A program made the position numbers and the translations under genes. A stretch of 64,000 bases of DNA from Methylomonas koyamae (GTDB lineage: Bacteria > Pseudomonadota > Gammaproteobacteria > Methylococcales > Methylomonadaceae): the NCBI RefSeq assembly GCF_019669905.1, contig NZ_AP019777.1, forward strand, positions 3,224,001 to 3,288,000, read 5' to 3'. Every line of letters starts with the position of its first letter. The stretch's first letter is position 1. This document shows positions 36,333-45,495 of the stretch, in pieces. A model generated the notes under the pieces. The model had not been told where the DNA came from, ran no database searches, and worked only from the letters and a program-made list of their open reading frames with translations.

Positions 36333-37737
36333 CGTGAATGAATTACGCGACGCAATACTTAGTTCGCCACTGGAAACCAGCAATTTTGGCGAAGAGCCCG
36401 AACCAAGTACCTTGTATGTGCCGTTTTCCCATGTCAAGGCACTCAGGCTTGACGCGAATGTTGTCGTCGGCGGCAGAGGCGTTGGGAAGTCGTTCTGGAC
36501 TTCGGTTTTACGGTCCGCATCGCTACGTTCGACTTTCGACAACCTTGTTCCGGAACTGACCGACCTGGATATTAACGTGGGCTTTTCCAGCCGAGAAGAT
36601 ATTGATCTCTATCCGAACGAGGATAGTTTTGCATTGATGCTCAATCAGGGTATAGACCCTTACGACATATGGCGCGCCGTTATAATGCGTTGGGTCGCAG
36701 CGTGCGCTGGCCAGTCAATCCCAAACAACACATGGCCTGAAACTGTCAGTTGGCTCAAACAATGGCCAGAAGAAGCCGCGAATTTGATGCGAACTCCCCG
36801 TGACTGGCGCGGGTTGATCATTTTTGACGCACTCGACCGAACCAGTAACGACTGGAAGCGGATGGACGAAATTGTTCGGGGATTATTACGTGCCGTGTTG
36901 TGGCTTAAATCTTATCCCGGCTTATTTGCCAAGGTATTTCTCCGAGAAGATCAAGCCGAACGCACCGTATTCAATTTCCCCGACGCCTCGAAATTGTTAG
37001 CTACCAAAGCAGAGCTTTCTTGGGCACGACACGACCTTCATGGCCTTCTATGGCAGCGTTTGATCAATGCGCCGGACGAGCACGGACAGCTTTTGCGCAA
37101 AGTATCCGAATTCGTATCCGAAGCATCTCTGGTAAGCCAATTAAGCCATTGGCAGCTACCTGAAATTATGAAACGGGACGGAGAGGCTCAACGACGCGCA
37201 TTTGAACGACTTGCAGGACCTTGGATGGGAAGGGACAAACGGCGTGGGGTACCGTATACCTGGTCAGTCAGCCATCTGGCTGACGGCAAAGGATTAACTT
37301 CGCCACGCTCGTTTCTGGCTGCAATACACCATGCTGCAGAGGATTCGCGCGAACGCTATGCGTCGCACGAATTCGCTCTTCATTACGAAAGTATTAAGCG
37401 CGGAATTAGTAAAGCCTCCGAAATTCGGGTAAGGGAAGTAGCAGAAGACTATCCGTGGATACAGGATGTACTCTCGACACTTAAAGGCTTAAACGTGCCC
37501 TCTGATTTCGAGTTAATCCGCCAACGTTGGATAGAACGTTATCCGGAGGGGCCGCAAGCAATCGACACCGTCAGATTACCAGCCCAACATGCGGAACGGG
37601 GTTGGGAGGGGATTCGCGAAGACCTTAAGCGACTGGGTCTCATCGACATTAAAACAACCAGCCGTATCGATATGCCGGACATTTACCGAGTTGGATTCGG
37701 ACTTGGTAGAAAAGGTGGCGTAAAACCAAGTAACTGA
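36325..37737 (+). CDS. P-loop ATPase resembling the Sll1717 group
   Basis: A 470-residue NTPase. Walker A GGRGVGKS lies at 49-56 and Walker B LIIFDALDRT at 164-173. A conserved-looking block LREDQAERTVFNFPDASKLL, then KAELSWARHDLHGLLWQRL, is typical of the KAP/Sll1717-like P-loop proteins. The C-terminal 150 residues include winged-helix-like segments. The ATG overlaps the end of the KGGVGR ATPase gene by eight bases. It is probably the effector-coupling or sensor ATPase of the cassette; the specific function is unknown. Confidence 0.75.
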   Translation: MFDVNELRDAILSSPLETSNFGEEPEPSTLYVPFSHVKALRLDANVVVGGRGVGKSFWTSVLRSASLRSTFDNLVPELTDLDINVGFSSREDIDLYPNEDSFALMLNQGIDPYDIWRAVIMRWVAACAGQSIPNNTWPETVSWLKQWPEEAANLMRTPRDWRGLIIFDALDRTSNDWKRMDEIVRGLLRAVLWLKSYPGLFAKVFLREDQAERTVFNFPDASKLLATKAELSWARHDLHGLLWQRLINAPDEHGQLLRKVSEFVSEASLVSQLSHWQLPEIMKRDGEAQRRAFERLAGPWMGRDKRRGVPYTWSVSHLADGKGLTSPRSFLAAIHHAAEDSRERYASHEFALHYESIKRGISKASEIRVREVAEDYPWIQDVLSTLKGLNVPSDFELIRQRWIERYPEGPQAIDTVRLPAQHAERGWEGIREDLKRLGLIDIKTTSRIDMPDIYRVGFGLGRKGGVKPSN

Positions 37738-37783
37738 TGCGAATACAGCGTAATTTTCCAAACCTCGAACCAACTCCAGTTTT

Positions 37784-38167
37784 TTACAATTCACCTTTAA
37801 ACACGGCTGCTCTCTCCGCCATCATCGCCGATAAATCCTCGGCCGGGCGGAGTTCCCAGGGGCGCATTTTGATGCCGGGGCGGTTGGAGATCAGTTGAAT
37901 AGCGTGGTTCATATCCGTCGCTTCCAATGTCAGCAATCCGCCGCGGAGTGCTTTGATTTCGGCGTAAGGTCCGTCCGATACACGCTCTGCGTCATTGCGA
38001 TAGCGTAATTTGATGGCGATATGGAGGGCCTCCCGCCCCTTGCTCACCGCCCCTGAACGCATAGTTTCTATCAGAGATAGCGTATCGGAGGAAAAATGAC
38101 TTCGAACCGGGCGATTGCGAGAGGAAATCAGGCCTGGATTCGGAGCGCCCGTTTCCAAATTGTTCAT
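37784..38167 (-). pseudogene. 5'-truncated YCII-related (DGPF) protein fragment
   Basis: Residues about 47-127 (ALHIAIKLRYRND, SDGPYAEIKALRGGLLTLEA, then MRPWELRPAED) match the C-terminal half of YCII/DGPF-domain proteins. The expected N-terminal half, with its MKYLCLIY-type start, is missing, and the upstream residues look like noise. It lies convergent to the three-gene cassette and marks the edge of the accessory pocket. It could be expressed as a short protein, but I treat it as a remnant. Confidence 0.45.
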
Positions 38168-38222
38168 GCGGCTGTAAAACTAATCTTCTACAAGCGCTAA
38201 GAGTCGTTAGCGCCCCTTAAAT

Positions 38223-38729
38223 TCACGCATAAACCGGCCCGCTAACCTCCAAACAAGTCAGATACAAGCGCAGGTCGAATTCCAGTTGGTGGTAGTCCGG
38301 TTCCATGTATTCGCACAGTTTGTAAAAGGCTTTGTTGTGTTCCTTTTCGCGCAAGTGCGCCAGTTCGTGTACGGCAATTGCGCGCAGGAACGGCAGCGGC
38401 GCGATTTTGAATACGGCGCCGATACGGATTTCGTTTTTGGCTTTCAATTGCCCGCCCTGCACCCGCGACACGAAACTGTGCATGCCCAAGGCTTGGTGCA
38501 GTACGTCGAGCTTGTCGTCGTAAACGATTTTGCTCAGCGGCGCGGACTGGCGCAGGTACTGGTTTTTCAGGTCCATGACGTAGGCATACAAGGCTTTGTC
38601 GCTGCGAATATTGTGCAGGGTCGGATACTTGCGCTGAATGACGCCGGCCAGTTCTCCGCGGTCGAGCAGGTTTTCGACTTTTGCCGTTACTGCGGCCGGA
38701 TAGTGGTTGAGATATTTCAAGCGGCTCAT
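38223..38729 (-). CDS. YgjP-like M48-type metallopeptidase
   Basis: A 168-residue zinc metallopeptidase-like protein. AVHELAHLREKEHNKAFY contains HExxH and a downstream His as third ligand, the YgjP/WLM pattern. The ATG overlaps the stop of the DUF938 gene by four bases, so the two form an operon. Substrate unknown. Confidence 0.85.
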   Translation of the reverse strand: MSRLKYLNHYPAAVTAKVENLLDRGELAGVIQRKYPTLHNIRSDKALYAYVMDLKNQYLRQSAPLSKIVYDDKLDVLHQALGMHSFVSRVQGGQLKAKNEIRIGAVFKIAPLPFLRAIAVHELAHLREKEHNKAFYKLCEYMEPDYHQLEFDLRLYLTCLEVSGPVYA

Positions 38730-39340
38730 GCCGGCATCTCCGCGCTGTTACGGAACACCAGCAAGCGATTGTTGGCCGGCATCGCGTGGTCGGCCTGCAG
38801 AACCAAGCCGGCGCCTTGCGCCAGCCGGCAAATCCATTCGCAATCGCGGATGCCGCTCAGCGGATTTTGCGATTTCAACCATTGTTCGAAACGGACGTTG
38901 CTGTCGCTGGTGAACTGGCCGCGATAATTAAACGGCCCGTAGATGCAAACCCAGGCGTTGGGATTGAGCAGCCCGCCCAAGCGGCGGAATAAGATTTCGA
39001 CTTCGGCCTCGCTCATGATGTGCAAGGTGTTGGCGCTGAACAAGGCATCGATCGCGGAGCACGGCCACACCGGGTCGTTGACGTCCAACACCACAGGCCG
39101 CTGCAGATTGGGCAGCTTGGCCTCTTCCACCCACAAGCGAATGCCGGGCAGGTTTTCGGCGCGGTCGGTCGGTTGCCAGGTCAAATGCGGCAATTGCTCG
39201 GCGAAAAAACAGGCGTGCTGGCCACTACCGCTACCGATTTCCCAGACGGTAAGCGGATGGGTAAACACCTCGCGCAGCCGCGCCAGGATCGGTCCCTTGT
39301 TATTTTCGCAAGCTTGGGAAAACGGCTTTGGTCCGGTCAT
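38726..39340 (-). CDS. DUF938 family class I SAM-dependent methyltransferase-like protein
   Basis: A 204-residue Rossmann-type protein of the DUF938 family. It starts MTGPKPFSQACENNKGPIL, has motif I WEIGSGSGQHACFFA near residue 33, and continues WQPTDRAEN. The ATG at 39340 is preferred over a 94-residue extension that overlaps the divergent gene. It is co-transcribed with the YgjP-like peptidase. Substrate unknown. Confidence 0.88.
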   Translation of the reverse strand: MTGPKPFSQACENNKGPILARLREVFTHPLTVWEIGSGSGQHACFFAEQLPHLTWQPTDRAENLPGIRLWVEEAKLPNLQRPVVLDVNDPVWPCSAIDALFSANTLHIMSEAEVEILFRRLGGLLNPNAWVCIYGPFNYRGQFTSDSNVRFEQWLKSQNPLSGIRDCEWICRLAQGAGLVLQADHAMPANNRLLVFRNSAEMPA

Positions 39341-39355
39341 GGTTAAAATAGGGTT

Positions 39356-40528
39356 ATGGAAATTCGTTTTGTAAACCGCATCGGCGACATCGAGCGCCGG
39401 GATTGGAACGCCCTGGCCGGGCGCGACTATCCGTTTTTGCGCCACGAGTTTCTGGCCGCGCTGGAACACAGCGGCGCAGTCGCGCCGGCCACCGGCTGGC
39501 AGCCCGAGCATGCGTTGTTGTACCAAGCCGACCGGTTGGTCGCGGCGATGCCGTTGTACCGCAAGACCCATTCCTGGGGCGAATACGTGTTCGACCAGGC
39601 TTGGGCGCGAGCTTACGCGCAACGCGGTTTGGCCTATTATCCCAAATATCTCGCGGCGGTTCCGTTTACGCCGTGCACGGGGCCGCGCATCGTCGTCGCG
39701 CCGGATCGGCCGGCCGACGAAACCGTGGTTCCGCTGCTGGACGCGGTATTGGAGCGGGCGCGAAGCGACGGCCTATCGTCCTGGCACTGTTTGTTTGCGG
39801 ATGCCGACTTGGGCGAGCGCTTGGCGCAGTACGGTTTAATCCGCCGCGAAGACGTGCAGTTTCAATGGTTCAATCGCGCTTACCGCGATTTCGACGATTA
39901 CCTGGCCGCGCTCAGCGCCGGCAAACGCAAAATGGTCAAACGCGAACGGCGCAAAGTCGGCGCACAAGGCATCGAACTGGTCAGCCTGGACGGCCGCGAA
40001 GTGGACGCCAAACAATGGCAGGCATTTTACCGGTTTTACGCGCTGACCTACCTCAAGCGCCGTTCGCAGCCCTATCTGAATTTGGACTTTTTTCTGCGGC
40101 TCGCGGCCGACATGCCGGAGCAGTTGCGTTTGATTTTGGCAATGAAACGGGGGCAAGCGGTCGCCGCCGCGTTGTTTTTCGTCGGCGGCGATACCTTGTA
40201 CGGCCGTTACTGGGGTTGCGACCACGATTACGACGCACTGCACTTCGAAGCCTGCTATTACCAGGGAATCGGGTATTGCATCGCCAACGGTTTCAGCCGC
40301 TTCGACTCCGGCGCCCAAGGCGAACATAAAATCGCACGCGGTTTCGAGCCGGTGACGACCTCGTCGTGGCACTGGATCGCCGAACCCGGTTTCGCCGCGG
40401 CCATCGCCGATTTCGTCGCCCGCGAGCGGCTCCACGTCGCGAGTTACCGGGCCGATGCGGCGCAATATTTACCGTTCAAGCACAATGCAGACGCGACGGT
40501 CGGCAACGATGACAGCCATTTCAGATAA
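39356..40528 (+). CDS. FemAB-like / peptidogalycan-type acyltransferase (DUF482)
   Basis: A 390-residue GNAT-fold protein of the PF04339 group: YPFLRHEFLAALEHSGAV near the N-terminus, TGPRIVV mid-protein, SAGKRKMVKRERRK, and late YYQGIGYCIANGFSRFDSGA then QGEHKIARGFEP. The last block is highly characteristic. Members are annotated as N-acyltransferases; the true substrate is unclear. It diverges from the DUF938 gene with a 15-base gap. Confidence 0.85.
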   Translation: MEIRFVNRIGDIERRDWNALAGRDYPFLRHEFLAALEHSGAVAPATGWQPEHALLYQADRLVAAMPLYRKTHSWGEYVFDQAWARAYAQRGLAYYPKYLAAVPFTPCTGPRIVVAPDRPADETVVPLLDAVLERARSDGLSSWHCLFADADLGERLAQYGLIRREDVQFQWFNRAYRDFDDYLAALSAGKRKMVKRERRKVGAQGIELVSLDGREVDAKQWQAFYRFYALTYLKRRSQPYLNLDFFLRLAADMPEQLRLILAMKRGQAVAAALFFVGGDTLYGRYWGCDHDYDALHFEACYYQGIGYCIANGFSRFDSGAQGEHKIARGFEPVTTSSWHWIAEPGFAAAIADFVARERLHVASYRADAAQYLPFKHNADATVGNDDSHFR

Positions 40529-40736
40529 GGACGGTGTCGGGTAAATCGTATACGCCGACAGTTGCGTTGTTAGCTAGCCGTCCCCAATGTCGGCTACATA
40601 ATTTAAGTATTTAACAGCGGTAAACTAGCCGTAAAACGGGATCGACCGGCCGTTGCGACCTGCTCCAGCCTCATCCGCGCCGGCCAATGCCGATCCGTTA
40701 AACTCCAAGCTAACCCAATATCCGCGCCAATTGTAA

Positions 40737-41201
40737 ATGCTCTACCGCCTCGGCATCATCTCCGACACCCACGGCCTGCTGCGACCGCAGGCGCTGGCCG
40801 CGCTTCGCGGCTGCGAGCGGATTTTGCATGCCGGCGACGTCGGCAAGCCGGAGGTGTTACATGCGCTGAACGAGTTGGCATCGGTGACGGCGGTACGCGG
40901 CAATAACGATAACGGCGTTTGGGCCGACGAGTTACCGGACTGCGCGCGGGTCGAGGCGGGGCAAGTCGGAATCTATCTGCTCCACGATCTGGCCGAACTT
41001 GACATCGATCCGGCCAGAGCCGGGATTCGCATCGTGATTTCCGGCCATTCGCACAAGCCGTCGATTTCGGAACGGGATGGGGTGTTGTATCTAAACCCCG
41101 GCAGCGCCGGTCCGCGCCGTTTTAAGTTGCCGGTCGCCGTCGCCGAATTAACCATTGACGCCGCTGCGGTGCAGGCGCGAATTATTCCGCTGCCGGTTTG
41201 A
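40737..41201 (+). CDS. YfcE-type metallophosphoesterase
   Basis: This 154-residue calcineurin-like phosphoesterase has GIISDTHG (residues about 6-13), ILHAGDVG, VRGNND, and ISGHSHKPS with metal-binding histidines, then LNPGSAGPRR. The length matches YfcE/MJ0936 phosphodiesterases. It is likely a cytosolic manganese-dependent phosphodiesterase without known physiological substrate. The upstream 208 bases carry no gene. Confidence 0.9.
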   Translation: MLYRLGIISDTHGLLRPQALAALRGCERILHAGDVGKPEVLHALNELASVTAVRGNNDNGVWADELPDCARVEAGQVGIYLLHDLAELDIDPARAGIRIVISGHSHKPSISERDGVLYLNPGSAGPRRFKLPVAVAELTIDAAAVQARIIPLPV

Positions 41202-41322
41202 ATCGCTTCGGTTTACACATTGCCGTGTAAAATCGGCTGAGTCGCCGGCAAGCCGCTTGCGGCGCCACACAACCGGCAATTGGCCTTATTCATTCTAATC
41301 GACCGTAACCAAACCACCGACC

Positions 41323-42132
41323 ATGAGTTTCGACTTCAACGCTTACCTTAACCGCATCGGCATAGCCCGACCCGAGCCCACCCTCGCCGGCCTGAGCGCA
41401 TTGCAACAGGCGCAACTCAGTGCGATTCCGTTCGAGAACATCAATCCGCTGCTGGGTTTGCTGCCCGATTTGGACCCGGCGGCATTGATGGACAAGATCG
41501 TCGCCAGCCGGCGCGGCGGTTACTGTTTCGAGCTGAACGGATTATTCGAGCACGCGCTGAACGAACTGGGATTTGCCTACCAGCCGATCATGGCACGGGT
41601 GCGGATGGGACGCAGCGAAGGCGGGCCGCGACTGCATTTGGGCTTTATCGTCGAGGCCGACGGCGAGTCCTGGCTGGTCGATGTCGGATTCGGCGGCCCC
41701 AGCCACTACCGGCCGTTGCGTTTAGGTACAGAGCAGGAACAAATGTTGGACCACAACCGTTTCCGGCTGCGCCTGGAAGCGGAATCGGGGGAAACCGTGC
41801 TGGAACGGCAGCAAGACGGCGACTGGTTCGCGCTGTACAGTTTCGACCGCTCCAGAGTCCAACGTTGCGACCTGGAAGCGGCTAATCTGGTCTGCACCAC
41901 CTGGGACCAATCGCTACTGTCGCAAAATCTATTGGTTTGCCGCAATACCGCCGCGGGCTGGGTGCAGTTGTTCAATACCAACTTTTCCCAATTTCGCATG
42001 GGCGAGCAAGTCAGCACGCCGGTGAACAGCCGGGCGCATTTGTGCGATTTGCTGGGGGAACATTTCGATATCGAGCTGGCAGAAGACCACTTGGCCCGGC
42101 TGGCCGAACGCTTGGCGTTGGCTGCCGGCTAA
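41323..42132 (+). CDS. nat: arylamine N-acetyltransferase
   Basis: A 269-residue NAT family enzyme. The catalytic Cys lies in RRGGYCFELNGLF (about residue 69), the His in RLHLGFIVE, and the Asp in WLVDVGFGG. It transfers acetyl from acetyl-CoA to arylamines or hydrazines by a ping-pong mechanism. Length normal. Single gene. Confidence 0.92.
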   Translation: MSFDFNAYLNRIGIARPEPTLAGLSALQQAQLSAIPFENINPLLGLLPDLDPAALMDKIVASRRGGYCFELNGLFEHALNELGFAYQPIMARVRMGRSEGGPRLHLGFIVEADGESWLVDVGFGGPSHYRPLRLGTEQEQMLDHNRFRLRLEAESGETVLERQQDGDWFALYSFDRSRVQRCDLEAANLVCTTWDQSLLSQNLLVCRNTAAGWVQLFNTNFSQFRMGEQVSTPVNSRAHLCDLLGEHFDIELAEDHLARLAERLALAAG

Positions 42133-42293
42133 ATCGCCGCGGCACAAGTTCCAACGGCCGCTGCAAAGGGCGGCAAAGCGTATCTGGCCGAAGCAGAAAG
42201 CGGGTTTGAGGTATCGGGGTAGGATATTCGGGACCGGCCGATCCTGCACCGCCGGTCAGCGAGCAGTAGGCCGCAAAGTTGCAATATCGAGTC

Positions 42294-42369
42294 TGGTGGG
42301 TGCTGAGGGGTTCGAACCCCCGACCCTCGCCTTGTAAGGGCGATGCTCTCCCAGCTGAGCTAAGCACCC
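42294..42369 (-). tRNA. tRNA-Val (anticodon UAC)
   Basis: The complement gives a complete cloverleaf. The acceptor GGGTGCT pairs with AGCACCC, the anticodon loop is centred on TAC, the T arm is GGGGGTTCGAACCCC, the discriminator is A and CCA is encoded. 76 bases including CCA. Confidence 0.95.
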
Positions 42370-42605
42370 GACTCGAGGCCGCGCATTTTATCGAAAACCC
42401 CGCTCCGCGCAAACTGTTTTTGCCGATTTCACCGCAACGCCGTCGGGCAAAGCTCAAGGGTTCGACTCGCCAGGCCCGACGCCTCCAGCAAACCTGCAGT
42501 TGAAAAATTCCGGTTTTGGTTTACCTTAGTGTAGGCATAAGACTACAGAAACTCGCCGCACCGACACTCCCTTTAACCGACGCTCCGTTTACCGCCGAAA
42601 ATCGC

Positions 42606-43643
42606 ATGAGTAAAAGTTCTTCGTTCATACCTATTTACGATTTTTCTCCCAGCGTAAACGCCAATTATCTGAAACAAATTCTGCCGCTGCTGGTCCGGCA
42701 TAACGTCGCGGCCAACCCGATCAATTACGCGATTTGGTACGACTACGTCGCCGAAAGCAATTCCAGCCTGACCCGCGCCGTCAATAGCTTGATCGCCGAG
42801 CAAAAAAAGTTCGATTACGAAACCAGCGTCGATCTGTATAAAACCCACATCTGCAACGCTTCGCTGGAATCGTTCGAGCAGATCAACCGCCAGTTGCATA
42901 AAGTGATCGAGCAAGCCACCAGCGCGATCAACGACACCTATCACAAGGCCGAGGAAACCAACGACAGCTTCCAGAAAAAGTCGGTGATTCTGGAAAACTT
43001 TTCCGCGTCCGGCGGTTTGAAAACCGTGTTGCAGGAAATCATCCAGGAAACCAAGTCGCTGGCGCTGACCAGCCAGGCCATGCAGGCCAAACTGACCGAC
43101 GCCAACCGGGAAATGGAGCAACTGCGGGAAGAACTGGCCCAGGTCAAACAGATCGCCACCACCGACGGCTTGACCGGTCTATTGAACCGACGCGCGTTCG
43201 ATATGACGTTGGCGGAAATCGTCGAAAGCTCGGCGCCGGAAACGACCTGTCTGTCGATGCTGGATATCGACCATTTCAAACGCATCAACGATACCTACGG
43301 CCACACCATCGGCGATAACGTGATCAAATACGTGGCCACGCTGATGAAAAAACACGCCGAAGACCATCACCACGTCGCCCGCTACGGCGGCGAGGAACTG
43401 GCCATCATCATGCCCAACACCCGCGCCGAGCGGGCGTTTCAGATTTCCGAGAACATTCGCAGCGCGATGGAAGCCAGCCGCTTGCAGCGCAAGAACGACA
43501 ACCAGCCGTTGGGGAAAATCACATTGTCTATCGGCGTCGCCCGCTTGCAAGCCGGCGACGATTCGGAAAGCTTTCTGGTCCGGGCCGATAACGCCCTTTA
43601 CCAAGCCAAACAAAGCGGCCGCAACAAAGTCGTGCCGTCGTAA
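42606..43643 (+). CDS. GGDEF-domain diguanylate cyclase
   Basis: A 345-residue soluble protein. An N-terminal helical sensor region (1-180) resembles those of DgcN/VdcA-like cyclases and ends in a coiled coil (TDANREMEQLREELAQVKQ). The C-terminal GGDEF domain begins TDGLTGLLNRRAF; the active-site loop is GGEEL and DIDHFKRINDTYGH is intact, so it should make c-di-GMP from GTP. No clear RxxD inhibitory site precedes the GGEEL. The ATG at 42606 is chosen over an upstream frame start. Confidence 0.9.
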   Translation: MSKSSSFIPIYDFSPSVNANYLKQILPLLVRHNVAANPINYAIWYDYVAESNSSLTRAVNSLIAEQKKFDYETSVDLYKTHICNASLESFEQINRQLHKVIEQATSAINDTYHKAEETNDSFQKKSVILENFSASGGLKTVLQEIIQETKSLALTSQAMQAKLTDANREMEQLREELAQVKQIATTDGLTGLLNRRAFDMTLAEIVESSAPETTCLSMLDIDHFKRINDTYGHTIGDNVIKYVATLMKKHAEDHHHVARYGGEELAIIMPNTRAERAFQISENIRSAMEASRLQRKNDNQPLGKITLSIGVARLQAGDDSESFLVRADNALYQAKQSGRNKVVPS

Positions 43644-43664
43644 ACCGGGTTCGGCCCGGAAACC

Positions 43665-44894
43665 TCAGCCTGCGGCGAAGCGCTGCACGACCAGGCAGCC
43701 GACCATGTCGCCTTCGACGTTGACCATGGTCCGCACCGTGTCCAGCAGCCGGTCTATCGGCAACAAAATCGCGACCGCCTCGGCCGGCAAGCCGACCGCT
43801 TGCAACACCATCACCATCGTCACCATGCCGGCGCTGGGAATGCCCGGCGCACCGATGGCGGCCACCATGGTCGTGAAGCAGACGATCAACTGCTGCGCCA
43901 AATCCAATTCGATTCCGGCCAGATTGGCGACGAATAATGCCGCGGCCGCCTCGTATAGCGCGGTACCGTCCATATTCACCGTGGCACCGAGCGGCACCAC
44001 GAAACCGGCGATGCCGGGCTTGACGTGCAGATGCTGCTCCACGCAGCGCAGGGTCACCGGCAGCGTCGCCGAACTGGAACTGGTGGCAAAGGCCGTGACC
44101 AGGGCGGCACGCGACCCGCGAAAAAACTTCAATGGCGACATGCCGGTCGCCAGAAATAGCAAGCCCGGCAACACGACACAGCCGTGCAGCAAGGTAGTCC
44201 CCACCACCACCGCGACGAATTGGGCCAGACTGTGCAGCAAGGCCATGTTCTGTGTCGCCAACAATTGCGCGAGCAAAGCGCAAATCCCGAACGGCGCCAA
44301 ACGCATGATCCAGCCCACCAGGCGCAACATCAATTCCAGCCCTTCCTGCAGCAATAACAGTATGTTGCGGTAGCGTTCGCCGCCAACCACCAGCGCAATC
44401 CCCAACAGCAGAGCGAACACGACGATTGCCAGCACGTTGGCTTGCGCCAGCGCGGCAAACGGGTTGACGAATAAGCCGTGCAAAAAACTGGCGATGAATT
44501 CGGCGAAACTCATCTGTTTGGCGGTAAAACCCTGGCTGGCGTCACGGAACAGCTCCAAATTCAGGCCTTTGCCCGGCTCGAACCAAATCGCCGCCCCCAG
44601 CCCGAGCAAGATAGCCAAAGCCATCGACAACACGAAAAAGCTCAGCGTCGCGATCCATACCCGATGTAACTGGCTGTGCAAACGCAAATTGGCGACGCCA
44701 ACCGCAATCGAAGTAAACACCAGCGGCACCAACACCATTTTCAACAGATCGACAAACAGAGTGCCGACCAACCCCAGCAGATACATGCCGTGCCGGGTTA
44801 GCTGCGCCTCCGGGCCCAAGCGGGCTAAACCGACGCCCAACCCGACACCCAGGGCAGCCCCGAGAAAAATTTGCCCGTTCAATCCGATTTTCAC
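43665..44894 (-). CDS. dicarboxylate/amino acid:cation symporter (GltP/DctA family)
   Basis: About 409 residues with the DAACS fold. The serine-rich loop TAFATSSSSATLPVTL (HP1) and the NMDGTALYEAAAALFVA motif of TM7 are intact, as is IGAPGIPSAGMVTM (HP2). It imports glutamate, aspartate or C4-dicarboxylates with sodium or protons. I prefer the GTG at 44894 because GGAG lies 6 bases upstream; a GTG six codons earlier is possible. Confidence 0.9.
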   Translation of the reverse strand: MKIGLNGQIFLGAALGVGLGVGLARLGPEAQLTRHGMYLLGLVGTLFVDLLKMVLVPLVFTSIAVGVANLRLHSQLHRVWIATLSFFVLSMALAILLGLGAAIWFEPGKGLNLELFRDASQGFTAKQMSFAEFIASFLHGLFVNPFAALAQANVLAIVVFALLLGIALVVGGERYRNILLLLQEGLELMLRLVGWIMRLAPFGICALLAQLLATQNMALLHSLAQFVAVVVGTTLLHGCVVLPGLLFLATGMSPLKFFRGSRAALVTAFATSSSSATLPVTLRCVEQHLHVKPGIAGFVVPLGATVNMDGTALYEAAAALFVANLAGIELDLAQQLIVCFTTMVAAIGAPGIPSAGMVTMVMVLQAVGLPAEAVAILLPIDRLLDTVRTMVNVEGDMVGCLVVQRFAAG

Positions 44895-45100
44895 CGCGTT
44901 CTCCGTTTGCACACTGGTCGCGCCGATTTTAACCCGGCCGACGGCGTCGGACCCGGTCTTTTATTCCCAGCGCGGACCATGGCATTCGGCTTCGACAGCA
45001 GAAGCGGATCGCTCTATGATTCATTGCCAACGCGTGGGCACTGCATTTAGCGAAGTGCAATTTTTTGAACTTAGCCAGACAGGCAAAGGAGCAAGTCGAC

Positions 45101-45430
45101 ATGAAAATCGGAACCAAACCTGAAGCCAACCAGCCCGGCAAGCGGCTGAAACCGAAAATCAGCGAGACAGCAAGCGAGCGGCGTTTGCGGCAGGCGCTGG
45201 ACCGAATCGCTGAGCTGGAACAACGCTTAGCTACACTGGAGCAAGTTATTCGGATCGCGGCCGACGGATCGGTCAGCATTACCGCGGCGGCGAATCTGGC
45301 AATCAACGCGAATCAGGCGGTTATCAATGCCGCCAGCGTCAAGGCCGCCAACGTCATTCAATGCGATACGCTGATCGCGAACAACGTAGTGGCATCGACC
45401 TATACTCCGGGCGCGGGGAATATCTGGTAA
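45101..45430 (+). CDS. small coiled-coil / beta-repeat protein, spike-like
   Basis: A 109-residue protein that I do not firmly recognise. A basic N-terminus leads into a coiled coil (RLRQALDRIAELEQRLATLE, residues about 24-58). A repetitive beta-rich stretch follows (ADGSVSITAAANLAINAN, then INAASVKAAN) and the end is STYTPGAGNIW. The alternating repeats resemble trimeric beta-helical tips of gp5/VgrG-like spikes. The ATG at 45101 has AAAGGA 10 bases upstream. No type VI or phage tail genes are adjacent. Confidence 0.5.
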   Translation: MKIGTKPEANQPGKRLKPKISETASERRLRQALDRIAELEQRLATLEQVIRIAADGSVSITAAANLAINANQAVINAASVKAANVIQCDTLIANNVVASTYTPGAGNIW

Positions 45431-45495
45431 ACCGCAGCGAACGGGCAGCGCAAAGCGCCGCCCGGCGCGGGAAAGGATCGCGCGCGATTTAGCGT

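Noticed and set aside
39403..40329. 308-residue plus-strand ORF in a second frame
   Set aside because: Alternative frame of the FemAB-like gene; Arg-rich shadow.
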